Origin: CAYZMS01 sp964479625 | Lineage (GTDB): Bacteria; Bacteroidota; Bacteroidia; Chitinophagales; Saprospiraceae | Length of the DNA: 64,000 nucleotides | Reading direction: 5' to 3' | Assembly: GCA_964479625.1 (NCBI GenBank) | Contig: CAYZMS010000008.1 | Coordinates: 1-64,000 of the forward strand | Shown here: positions 42,172 to 50,587 of the stretch, in pieces | How positions within the stretch are numbered: the stretch's first letter is position 1 | Layout: the number at the start of each line of letters is the position of its first letter | The notes under the pieces: model-generated | The model's input: only the letters and a program-made list of their open reading frames with translations | What the model was told of the DNA's origin: nothing | Database searches by the model: none | Position numbers and translations under genes: made by a program

Positions 42172-45063
42172 TTAAATTTTAAGGCGCACCCCTGCCCGCA
42201 TCCACCAGGAATAAAACTCTTGCTGTTTAACGATATCCGGCACTCCCAGATAGAATCGAAGGGGAGTATTCGTGATGTTTATCCAATCGTAAAAGACGTT
42301 GAGAGAAGGGTTCATCTGATAGTTCATGGTATAATCCAGGCGCAGGGATTCATCATAGTATTCATCCAGATCGGGATCCGGGCCGATCTCGACGAGGAAA
42401 GCATCCTGGTAGTTAGCCGTCAGACGAGCAAAGAACTTCGGACTATCGTAAAACAAGGCCAGGTTGGCATTGTGTTCGGCTTGACCCGGCAAGGTAATCT
42501 CTTGTTTGGTAGAGTCGCTGAAAAACTCGCTCAGGTCATCTTCCTCCGGATCGATGATAATAGCTTCTGCATAATTGGCAGGTACCCGCTGGGGAATGAA
42601 GGCTTTGGAGTCTGTAAAGGTGTAATTGGTGAAAATTCCAAAGTTTTTCAAAATACCGGGTAAGGTCCCGAATTTGAACTGTGCCTGGAATTCAGCCCCG
42701 AATACGCTGGCATCCTTTCCATTAAGGGGTTGGGTAAATTCAAAAACGGGGAAATTACCGGAACCCGCCTCTCCTTCGCGGCCAAAACGTTTGTAGTTGA
42801 AAACGAAATCGTCGATCTGTTTGTAGAACAAGCCCCCTGAAAGGATGCTATTCTTATAGTATCGCTCTATTAGAAAATCCAGGTTCAACGAGGTTGGGTA
42901 GGCCAAGTCAGGGTTCCCAATGCTAACCTCGTTTCTGTCTTCTTCCCGGGCCGGGATTACATCCCGGTAGTTCGGACGGGAATAATTATAACTGATCGCA
43001 CCTCTTAAATTGACTTCAGGAGTAAGTGCATACCGGAGTTGAAGCTGGGGCAACCAAAAATCCAGGACCCGGCTGTTGTTGAAGGTGTCGATGCCAACAA
43101 AGCGATTCCCGTCTAAAATCACCCCGAAGGCCTCATTCTTGATCACATCCGTGCGCTCAAAGCGCAGACCGGCCAACACCATCAAACGATCCAACTGGTG
43201 TTCGAACATGCCGTAAACCGCATAAATATTTTCCTCGTAGCGGTAGTCCTGATTGTAGGAATTCTTTCGGCTTTCATTTCGGTCGAAAATGAAAAATTGA
43301 GGATAAAACTCATAAAAGTCCCGCATCTCCTGAGGGCCAGGCATGAACTCCAGCACATAACCCTGGTTTAGCAGGTTGTCTTCGTAGAAGCCGTCAGTAA
43401 TCGTTACCAGGTTCAAAGGAGCTCCAGTACCTGGATAGAGGATTGACTCTTCGCGATAGGCACCGAAGGTTTGTGAGCGGATATCCCTTTCCTTGACCCG
43501 TACTCTGATCTTGCCACCAAACTTTAAGTAGCCTTCCTGGCCGTTGTTAAAGGTATAAGGGATGGTTAGGTTTAAACGTGGCGTCCACAGGTCTTCTTCT
43601 GTATGAGCTTCTTCCAATAACATTTCATCCAGCTCGAAATTCTCATAATCTGTTGCGTTCCCAGCATTGTTTTCGTTGGGGAAGGTTGCCATGGGGTAAT
43701 CGGGGTCAGATACATCAAAGCTTATTGTGATCGCCTGGCCGGGGCTTTCAAAACGCGCTTCCAGACGGTCCGGTTCACGCTCTTGCGCATGTGCGTAAAA
43801 CAGTTGGTAATCCAGGGTGACCCTTCCCAGTTTCTGTTCGCCCCCCAGTGCAATCGTGCTCAGTTCCTGGCGTTTCACCCGATCTTTAACATCGTGTTCA
43901 ACCCCTCCGAATAGGTAGTAGGTGGCATTCAAAGGATCCTCCAGGTCATAGATCTTACGCCGGCGGGTTTCATCATCCTTAAAGCTGTTATACATTCCTT
44001 TTAGATAGAGGCGGGAGTTTTCATTAAACCGGTAATCGAGCGTGGGACTTACACTGATGCGTGTACGTGTGATGTCGTAATGGCGCAATTGGGCTTCGCG
44101 GTAGTGCACAAAGAAGTTGTCTTGACCTTCCTGCTGATCTTCTGTATTGAAGAATGGCCCTTTTGCAAATTTGTATTCGATATTATCCGCCCCTTGATTG
44201 CTTTCGTAAAAACTGGAGTTGAGTTGAAAGCCCAGCTTGTTATAGCGCTGGCCATAAGAGAATTGGGCGTTATAAATAGGTGTTCCCCTTAGGTTACCGT
44301 AACCGCCTGCCAGGGTCGTTCTAATCTGAGGCGGTCCGGGTTGGGCTTCCCGGGTCTTAATGTCAACTGAGCCGCCAATGCCATCGCCGTCCATATCGGG
44401 GGTGATCACCTTGGTGACCTCCACCGATTCGATCTGGTCGGAAGGAACAATATCCATACCTACATAACGAAAGTCGCCTTCCGGAGAAGGGATCTGCTCC
44501 CCGTTGATATTAAAATTAGTAAGCTCCGGAGGGGTCCCTCTAAGTTGTACATATCGCCCTTCCCCCTGGTCACGTTGGAGAGTGATCCCGGGAATACGGG
44601 ACATCACCTCTGCAGCATTGAGATCGGGAAAGGTAATGATCTGCTCGGCCGAAACAATATTTTTGATATTTTCCGCCTGTTTCATTTCGACAATAGCCCG
44701 GATCTGCCCTTCCATAATTCCACTGACGACCACTTCTTCCAACTCTATAGACCCGGGTTGAACCCGAATGGTTATGGGCTCCCTGGAATTTACATTAACG
44801 GTTCGCTCAATGGATTCATATCCCATGAAATAAATAGACAGGACTACCTCATCCTCCTGGATATTATTGATCTCAAAGCGACCATCCACATCGCTTATAG
44901 TTCCGACAGGTGTATCCTTGATGGCTATACTTGCACCGATCAAAGGGTCGCCAGTAATTCCGTCGACAACTTTTCCCCGCACCGTCTTCTGAGCAAGAAC
45001 CGGGCTCAAACAACCAAAGAAGCAAAAAAGGAAAAGGGAAATTCGAATGGATTGGGTTGCCAT
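42172..45063 (-). CDS. TonB-dependent receptor
   Basis: Outer-membrane transporter of 963 residues. Signal peptide RISLFLFCFFGCLSPVLAQ; a carboxypeptidase-regulatory-like domain (about 27-105, VRGKVVDGITGDPLIGASI); a plug domain at about 110-235, with NAAEVMSRIPGITLQRDQGEG and GDGIGGSVDIKTR; then the barrel, ending with YSWWMRAGVRLKI. It has no SusD partner next to it, so a polysaccharide-utilisation role is not indicated. The substrate may be a siderophore, peptide or other ligand. The gene upstream (45176-46801) is separated by a terminator. Confidence 0.94.
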   Translation of the reverse strand: MATQSIRISLFLFCFFGCLSPVLAQKTVRGKVVDGITGDPLIGASIAIKDTPVGTISDVDGRFEINNIQEDEVVLSIYFMGYESIERTVNVNSREPITIRVQPGSIELEEVVVSGIMEGQIRAIVEMKQAENIKNIVSAEQIITFPDLNAAEVMSRIPGITLQRDQGEGRYVQLRGTPPELTNFNINGEQIPSPEGDFRYVGMDIVPSDQIESVEVTKVITPDMDGDGIGGSVDIKTREAQPGPPQIRTTLAGGYGNLRGTPIYNAQFSYGQRYNKLGFQLNSSFYESNQGADNIEYKFAKGPFFNTEDQQEGQDNFFVHYREAQLRHYDITRTRISVSPTLDYRFNENSRLYLKGMYNSFKDDETRRRKIYDLEDPLNATYYLFGGVEHDVKDRVKRQELSTIALGGEQKLGRVTLDYQLFYAHAQEREPDRLEARFESPGQAITISFDVSDPDYPMATFPNENNAGNATDYENFELDEMLLEEAHTEEDLWTPRLNLTIPYTFNNGQEGYLKFGGKIRVRVKERDIRSQTFGAYREESILYPGTGAPLNLVTITDGFYEDNLLNQGYVLEFMPGPQEMRDFYEFYPQFFIFDRNESRKNSYNQDYRYEENIYAVYGMFEHQLDRLMVLAGLRFERTDVIKNEAFGVILDGNRFVGIDTFNNSRVLDFWLPQLQLRYALTPEVNLRGAISYNYSRPNYRDVIPAREEDRNEVSIGNPDLAYPTSLNLDFLIERYYKNSILSGGLFYKQIDDFVFNYKRFGREGEAGSGNFPVFEFTQPLNGKDASVFGAEFQAQFKFGTLPGILKNFGIFTNYTFTDSKAFIPQRVPANYAEAIIIDPEEDDLSEFFSDSTKQEITLPGQAEHNANLALFYDSPKFFARLTANYQDAFLVEIGPDPDLDEYYDESLRLDYTMNYQMNPSLNVFYDWINITNTPLRFYLGVPDIVKQQEFYSWWMRAGVRLKI

Positions 45064-45124
45064 AGGGCTAAAGGTTAAAAGGAATTAGAAGTTTTTTGGG
45101 AAGCTGGGTCTTCAATAAGTTAGA

Positions 45125-45162
45125 AGGTGCCTCAAAGCTCTTAAAGTAGCTTTGAGGCACCT
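45125..45162 (-). terminator. terminator between the repeat protein and the TonB receptor
   Basis: AGGTGCCTCAAAGCT (45125-45139) pairs perfectly with its complement at 45148-45162, 15 bp in all, 14 bases after the stop of the upstream minus-strand gene. Confidence 0.8.
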
Positions 45163-45175
45163 ATCGGGTACATCC

Positions 45176-46801
45176 TTACTCGACGATTAATTTCTGTGCG
45201 TATACTTTTTCACCCTGACGAGCCTGAATGAGGTACATTCCTGTATTCAGGTCACCAATATTCAATTGAAGCTGACGTCCGTAATCCGTACGAACCCCAC
45301 GGATAAGCTGGCCACTCAGGTTGAAAATATTGATCATGGCTGCTTCATCACTTTCCAATTCGATCGTCAACAGGTGTTGGGCCGGATTGGGATAAATCGT
45401 AAGCTCCTCCACACTTGGTTGGAAAACGTCAAAAACGGAGGTAGCCATGTCTGAAGAATAATAAACCAGCAAACGGGGTACCCGCTCGGGGTGGTTTTGG
45501 CCGTCTCCGCCATCTTCGGGGTCGGCGATGTTCTCAAAAGATTCCCATTCGCGGGCATTTTCCACCTCGCTGGGGCCTTGATCTTCACCCAAAATGATGA
45601 ATGCCAGTGCATTTCCAGCTTCCCATCCATCCGTGTCGATCACTTCCTGAACCAGTGCGCTTAGGTCCGGTGTGCGGTGTGGTGTCCACAGGCCCCACTC
45701 CTCATCAACGATCCATTCGACGCTGGCATTGGTTCTGTTCCGATCGGTGAAAAGACTGTCTTCGGTAAAAGTAGGCGCATTTGGATTGGCATCGCATACG
45801 ATGGTCAGATTAGCGACGTCTTCTGTAGTTTTGCTCTCATGAGAAACCACTTCAATGAAAGCAGAGTCGATCACTGCTCCCTGGGGGATCCAAATGTTCT
45901 GGAAACGCATACCGGCAGTCAGGATATTTTGATCATCCGGTTCTCCTTCCCAGCCAGCGTCAATGTCGTCATCGGTAAGAGAATCGATCTCGTCATTTTC
46001 CTGTTCTGCATCATCGGAAGAAGCCGGGAAAGTAACGCCTTCATCCGTGATGGTGTCAGTCGCAATGATTCGTTGATCCACCACAGCTGATTGTACGCTG
46101 TAAAAAACGACCAACTCAGGAACGCGCTCGGGGTGGTTTTGGCCATCTCCGCCATCTTCGGGATCGGCGATATTCTCAAAAGATTCCCATTCGCGAGCAT
46201 TTTCCACCTCGCTGGGGCCTTGATTTTCACCCAAAATGATGAATGCTAGTGCATTTCCAGCTTCCCATCCATCGGTATCGATCACTTCCTGAACCAGTGT
46301 GCTCAAATCCGGAGTGGAGTGGGGCGTCCACAAGCCCCATTCCTCATCAACAATCCAATCGATGCTGGCATTAGTCCTGTTGCGATCGGTGAAGAGGCTG
46401 TCTTCCGTAAAAGTAGGCGCATTGGGATTGGCGTCACAAACAATAGTCAGGTTAGCGACGTCTTCGGTGGTCTTGCTTTCATGACTATAAACAATAATGT
46501 AGGCAGAATCAATGGTAGCTCCTGCTGGTATCCAGATGTTCTGGAAACGCATACTGGCAGTCAGGATGTTTTGATCTTCCGGTTCCCCTTCCCAGCCAGC
46601 GTCAATGTCATCATCGGTAAGGGAATCGATCTCATCGTTTTCCTGTTCGGCATCATCCGTAGAAGCGGGAAAAGTGACGCCTTCGTCCGTAATGGTGTCT
46701 GTTGCAATGATCCGCGTAGAAAATCGTAAGCTTTGTGCGCTAAGGTTGCCTGCTATAAGGCATACGAATACAATAAGAATTAGGTGTAATGCTTTGTTCA
46801 T
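45176..46801 (-). CDS. secreted two-repeat protein with T9SS tail
   Basis: Exported protein of 541 residues, started at ATG 46801 (MNKALHLILIVFVCLIAGNL, cleavage after SAQ); a TTG two codons earlier is in frame. After the signal peptide there are two nearly identical units of about 205 residues at a 214-residue spacing, each starting RIIATDTITDEGVTFPAS, continuing with MRFQNIWIP.GA.IDSA and PNAPTFTEDSLFTDRNRTNAS, and ending NHPERVP. The MRFQNIWIPxGAxIDSA type of strand occurs in surface beta-domains of this phylum. The last 80 residues (IYPNPAQHLLTIELESDEAA) are the T9SS sorting domain. Ligand unknown. Extremely acidic, with NDEIDSLTDDDIDAGWEGEP in both units. Confidence 0.85.
   Translation of the reverse strand: MNKALHLILIVFVCLIAGNLSAQSLRFSTRIIATDTITDEGVTFPASTDDAEQENDEIDSLTDDDIDAGWEGEPEDQNILTASMRFQNIWIPAGATIDSAYIIVYSHESKTTEDVANLTIVCDANPNAPTFTEDSLFTDRNRTNASIDWIVDEEWGLWTPHSTPDLSTLVQEVIDTDGWEAGNALAFIILGENQGPSEVENAREWESFENIADPEDGGDGQNHPERVPELVVFYSVQSAVVDQRIIATDTITDEGVTFPASSDDAEQENDEIDSLTDDDIDAGWEGEPDDQNILTAGMRFQNIWIPQGAVIDSAFIEVVSHESKTTEDVANLTIVCDANPNAPTFTEDSLFTDRNRTNASVEWIVDEEWGLWTPHRTPDLSALVQEVIDTDGWEAGNALAFIILGEDQGPSEVENAREWESFENIADPEDGGDGQNHPERVPRLLVYYSSDMATSVFDVFQPSVEELTIYPNPAQHLLTIELESDEAAMINIFNLSGQLIRGVRTDYGRQLQLNIGDLNTGMYLIQARQGEKVYAQKLIVE
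45455..46713 (-). repeat. 642-bp internal tandem duplication
   Basis: Two copies, about 46713-46100 and 46071-45455, have the same coding phase and an offset of 642 bp (214 codons), measured from the shared GCAATGAT at the start of each unit. The copies are nearly identical at the protein level, with third-position differences in the DNA. Confidence 0.85.
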
Positions 46802-47080
46802 GAACAAGGTGTTTGGTTAAAATAATTAATGTCTTAGTAAAGAAAAGACATCACCTTATCCTGAATAAGAATAGCGCTTTAAGGAATGATTAATTTTTTT
46901 CTAGGTTTAGATATACCCAATAATTAAAAACGGTTAAATATCTAGATAGGACCCTCCCGGGAGCATCTGAATATTTAACCGAAATCTTAATTGGAAGGGA
47001 GGCTGCTTTGTTGATCTTAAAGCTTCTCTTTACCCCTGAATTGTTGGCTCCCTAAGTTTTGGGATCCTTTAAAGGAGGGG
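46802..47080. other. 279-base intergenic region with an inverted repeat
   Basis: No gene is seen. GGTTAAATAT (46932-46941) and ATATTTAACC (46971-46980) form perfect 10-bp arms around CCCTCCCGGGAG. It may be a terminator of the minus-strand gene at 47081 or a regulatory site for the repeat-protein gene. Confidence 0.45.
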
Positions 47081-47785
47081 TTACTGCCATTCCTGTAATC
47101 TTGACCTTACCTTTTGAAGTTGCTTCTCAATGGTGAAGATCTTGCCATCCTGGGTATTTATCATTTCCGCCAGTTGGCCTTTTTCTGATTGACTCTCATC
47201 TATGCGTTCCTGATATTTTTCTATTTTACTTTTCCATTTATCAATTCGCTTTTGTTCTTTTTCCAGATCGCGTTGAAGGTCCTTTTTTTCATCCTTTATG
47301 TCTTCAAGCTTATCTTCCAGCTCCGCTACTTGGTTTCCATAAAGTGCGTTATAGAAATAATTTTCGAATGCTCCCATTACCCCTTCAGTAGCTTGATAAG
47401 CTTCCGGAAAACGATCCGGTCCGGCGTAGACTTCGTAGCCAAATCCAATACCCATATAGATTACCGTTTGCTGGTCACCCTTGGGAACGACCTTAGAGTA
47501 TATATCTAATTGTTTGTCTGATATATCCGACACTTTTACCTGGTACGCTTTAAAGATCTGGCGTTTCCGGTTATTTGCTTCCCTTTCTAATTTGACGTCG
47601 TAGCGTTCATCCCAAAATTCTATCCAGATATCTACAGCTTTATCCTCGGAAGCTTGCAGATTGACATGCTGTGCGTGCATGGAAGATTCCTCAAACTGGA
47701 TATTTGAAACCGTCCTAACCTGGGCATTAAGCGCAGTAAAGGGTACTGAGAAAATTAAAAAAAAGTAAAATATGAAGGTTCTCAT
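47081..47785 (-). CDS. secreted coiled-coil protein, unknown
   Basis: Exported protein of 234 residues that I do not recognise. I use ATG 47785 (MRTFIFYFFLIFSVPFTALN, cleavage after NAQ); the frame opens further upstream. Residues about 20-150 form a globular part with VDIWIEFWDERYDVKLERE and VIYMGIGFGYEVYAGPDRFP. From about residue 155 a long charged coiled coil follows (VAELEDKLEDIKDEKKDLQR to the end) with a clear heptad look. It is likely periplasmic and may oligomerise. The gene is divergent from the GH3-like gene. Confidence 0.7.
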   Translation of the reverse strand: MRTFIFYFFLIFSVPFTALNAQVRTVSNIQFEESSMHAQHVNLQASEDKAVDIWIEFWDERYDVKLEREANNRKRQIFKAYQVKVSDISDKQLDIYSKVVPKGDQQTVIYMGIGFGYEVYAGPDRFPEAYQATEGVMGAFENYFYNALYGNQVAELEDKLEDIKDEKKDLQRDLEKEQKRIDKWKSKIEKYQERIDESQSEKGQLAEMINTQDGKIFTIEKQLQKVRSRLQEWQ

Positions 47786-47840
47786 TATACTTGAATTTTT
47801 AATTAAACATTCACCTATGGAACCCTGCATTCCATATTGA

Positions 47841-47867
47841 TGTTCGATTCGGAGCTCTGATCGAACA
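47841..47867. promoter_or_regulatory. 8-bp inverted repeat upstream of the GH3-like gene
   Basis: TGTTCGAT (47841-47848) and ATCGAACA (47860-47867) are perfect arms in the divergent region between genes at 47785 (minus) and 47905 (plus). Possible operator. Confidence 0.35.
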
Positions 47868-47904
47868 GGGGTTATTTCCGAGGCGTTGAGAAGAAAACAC
47901 TAAC

Positions 47905-49428
47905 ATGGCCCTGATTGGAAATATTATTAAAACAGCCTTAGATGTACGTCAATATTTTGAAGCTCCTCCGACGGATATTCGGAAAGCCCAGGAACGTCAG
48001 TTGCTTAATTTGCTAGAAGGAGGAGAAAGAACAGCCTTTGGTTTGTACTATGACTTTGCTTCAATCCGGATAGCAAAAGACCCGATTGCAAGCTTTCGGG
48101 CCCAGGTACCCATTTATGATTATGAGCAAATGCACGCACGCTGGTGGAACGTTCAGCAACAAAGACCATCCATAACATGGCCGGGACGTCCAAAGTATTT
48201 TGCACTAAGCTCTGGGACAACCGGTAAGGAAAGCAAGCGCATCCCTGTTACCGATATGATGCTGGCCAGTTTCCGTTCAGTTGGACAAAGCCAGATCGCT
48301 AGTCTGGCAAATTTTGACCTGCCGGCCGACTTTTTCGAAAAAGATATTTTAATGTTGAGCAGTTCGGCAGACCTTACTCCACATCGTCAGCACCTGGAAG
48401 GGGAGATCAGCGGTATAAATAGTGCAAATATTCCATCCTGGTTCGAACGTTTTTACAAACCGGGTAAAGAAATTGCCTCTATTGACGAATGGGAAGAACG
48501 TATTGCAGCTATATCCACGGCAGCTCCGAAATGGGATGTGGTAGCCATTGCAGGCATCCCCTCCTGGGTGCGCATCTTACTGCTAAAATTGATAAAAGAT
48601 CACCGCCTCAGTTCCATCCACGACCTCTGGCCAAACTTTTCCGTTTATGCTTCCGGCGGTCTGGCTTTCGAACCCCATCGCAAAAGTTTTGAAGCTTTAT
48701 TGGATTGGCCCATAGAAGTGGTTGACACCTACCTTGCCTCGGAGGGCTTTTTTGCTTTCACCGCCCGGCCAGAGACTATGGCAATGCGACTTGCCATCGA
48801 GCACGGCCTGTTTTTTGAGTTTATCCCTTTCGACTCCAGAGGGTTTGATGAAACGGGACAATTGAAGACCAAAGCGGAGGCTTTGTCTATTGATCAGGTT
48901 GAGGAAGGACAGGAGTATGCTTTGGTAGTTAGTACTCCAGCAGGAGCCTGGCGATATTTCATAGGAGATACGATCAGGTTTACTTCACTTGACCAATTGG
49001 AAATAGTCATCACCGGAAGAACCAAATATTTTTTGAATGTCGTAGGAAGCCAGTTATCCGAGGAAAAGTTAAACCAGGCCATAGAAACTTTAGCCGAGAC
49101 AACCGGATTGGAAATCCATGAATTCGCTGTGGCTGCAATGAAAGGAAAAGATGGGGATTATTTTCACCAATGGGTTTTAGGAATCTCTAAATTACAGCAG
49201 ATCCCCGAAATCGAAGACTTGTTAGATCAGCAACTTAAAAAGTTGAATAAAAACTACGCTACCGCCCGACAAAGAGCGCTTAAAGGTATTAGAGTCACCT
49301 GCGTAGAATCGTCCAAAATATACAACTGGCTGGAAAACAAAAAGAAAAAAGGAGGACAAATAAAGCTGCCAAAGGTGATGGACGAAAACAAAATGCGTAG
49401 TATGCTCCGGTTTTTAAATAACCAATGA
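47905..49428 (+). CDS. GH3 family acyl-adenylating enzyme
   Basis: A 507-residue member of the GH3 (auxin-responsive promoter) family of the ANL-type adenylating fold. Plant GH3 enzymes join amino acids to hormone carboxylates. The bacterial role is unknown. The phosphate-binding motif FALSSGTTGKESKRIPVT is at about residues 98-115, and other family segments are WVRILLLKLIKDHRLSSI near 223, VYASGGLAFEPHRKSFEALL near 252 and the hinge ITGRTKYFLNVVGSQLSEEKL near 370. The C-terminal domain keeps HQWVLGI. It is not in an obvious operon; the neighbours are a coiled-coil protein and a small protein on the other strand. Confidence 0.88.
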   Translation: MALIGNIIKTALDVRQYFEAPPTDIRKAQERQLLNLLEGGERTAFGLYYDFASIRIAKDPIASFRAQVPIYDYEQMHARWWNVQQQRPSITWPGRPKYFALSSGTTGKESKRIPVTDMMLASFRSVGQSQIASLANFDLPADFFEKDILMLSSSADLTPHRQHLEGEISGINSANIPSWFERFYKPGKEIASIDEWEERIAAISTAAPKWDVVAIAGIPSWVRILLLKLIKDHRLSSIHDLWPNFSVYASGGLAFEPHRKSFEALLDWPIEVVDTYLASEGFFAFTARPETMAMRLAIEHGLFFEFIPFDSRGFDETGQLKTKAEALSIDQVEEGQEYALVVSTPAGAWRYFIGDTIRFTSLDQLEIVITGRTKYFLNVVGSQLSEEKLNQAIETLAETTGLEIHEFAVAAMKGKDGDYFHQWVLGISKLQQIPEIEDLLDQQLKKLNKNYATARQRALKGIRVTCVESSKIYNWLENKKKKGGQIKLPKVMDENKMRSMLRFLNNQ

Positions 49429-49446
49429 ACCAACCTTCTCTTTATT

Positions 49447-49776
49447 TTAAATAACTATTTCATAGGATTCTATATCAATCTTTACATTGTCCAAAAAGGA
49501 CACTAGTTGTAGATCCATGCCAGCACCGTAATTCATAACAATAATTCCCAATTCCCCCGATTCTGCTACCAGAGCGAAAATCACCGACATATCACTGGGA
49601 TTTGACATCCCTTCAAAGCGATGATACTCTACAATCTTGAGATTTTCTGGCAGATATATCTGTCCACTTTCCAGGCTTTTTAGCCCATTTGGCTCTAGTT
49701 TGAATTGTGCCGAAAAACCTCTTTCCTCCAGTTTCCTTATAGCTTCTGATAAAGTATCATATACATTTAAAAACAT
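49447..49776 (-). CDS. small conserved protein (often labelled PRPP-synthetase-like)
   Basis: A 109-residue protein, started at ATG 49776 (MFLNVYDTLSEAIRKLEERG); the frame opens to 49824. Its pattern, a first helix LSEAIRKLEERGFSAQFKL followed by LKIVEYHRFEGMSNPSDMSV and a closing strand IIVMNYGAG, matches a small Bacteroidota family that databases commonly call phosphoribosylpyrophosphate synthetase. It is far too short for that enzyme and lacks its PRPP-binding motifs, so the name should not be taken as function. It lies convergent with the GH3-like gene. Confidence 0.75.
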   Translation of the reverse strand: MFLNVYDTLSEAIRKLEERGFSAQFKLEPNGLKSLESGQIYLPENLKIVEYHRFEGMSNPSDMSVIFALVAESGELGIIVMNYGAGMDLQLVSFLDNVKIDIESYEIVI

Positions 49777-49928
49777 AAAAAATAATTGCTTTTTAATAAG
49801 CAGTTTTACCGCCTTAATTACCATGAAGTGACAGTGTGGAGTAGTGCTCTTTTAATTCCTGATGAGCGGGGAGTCAGTTTTTAAAACCCCTTATCAACTC
49901 CACACTGCCTTAAATAGCCTTAAGAGTC

Positions 49929-50423
49929 TTATACCTTCTGAGGTATTTCCTTCAACTTACGAGTACGCCAGGCATCAAACATCCAACTGGTTTTTTCGAG
50001 TTCCGCTAAAAATCCACCTACCATATCGATGGTTCCTTCATCTTCTACTTCATCGGCAGTGCGGATTACACCGCGCATATTTTCAATAATTACCTGGTGA
50101 TCTTCTAAAATATGGTTGACCATTTCATGATCATCTTCTAAAGCTGCAGCTTCTTTCACTTCTGCATATTCCAGGTAATCGCTCATGCGGGACATCGGGC
50201 GCAGACGCAGCGTGAGGATCCGCTCTGCGATTTCATCTATCTTTACTCTTGCATCATTATATAGCTCCTCAAACTTCTCATGAAGGTCAAAGAAGTTTTC
50301 CCCACTTACATTCCAATGAAAATTGCGGAGGTTTTGATAATAGATGTGGTAATTAGCCAACAACTGGTTCAACTGGCGGCCAGTTTCGCCTACCTGACCT
50401 TTCTTAAATCCTAAATAGTTCAT
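49929..50423 (-). CDS. dps: Dps family ferritin-like DNA-protection protein
   Basis: A 164-residue Dps, which forms dodecamers that store iron and protect DNA during starvation and oxidative stress. The ferroxidase region is intact: NFHWNVSGENFFDLHEKFEE at about residues 36-55, with the metal-binding His and acidic residues, then ARVKIDEIAERILTL. The C-terminal helix KTSWMFDAWRTRKLKEIPQK is typical. It fits the stress-related surroundings and may respond to the neighbouring sigma-54 activator, though I saw no matching -24/-12 promoter upstream. Confidence 0.94.
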   Translation of the reverse strand: MNYLGFKKGQVGETGRQLNQLLANYHIYYQNLRNFHWNVSGENFFDLHEKFEELYNDARVKIDEIAERILTLRLRPMSRMSDYLEYAEVKEAAALEDDHEMVNHILEDHQVIIENMRGVIRTADEVEDEGTIDMVGGFLAELEKTSWMFDAWRTRKLKEIPQKV

Positions 50424-50587
50424 TCTTTAAATTTTATTTTGTAACTGCAACAGGAAGGTCTGTGTTCATTAATTAATCATTGATTTTCAATAATTAATGA
50501 AAGTTATTTATTTTTAAAAAACCAACATTCCTTTACTCAAGTAGTTATAACCAAAGGCGTATTGTAGTATCGTTTAAACCTGAAGCC

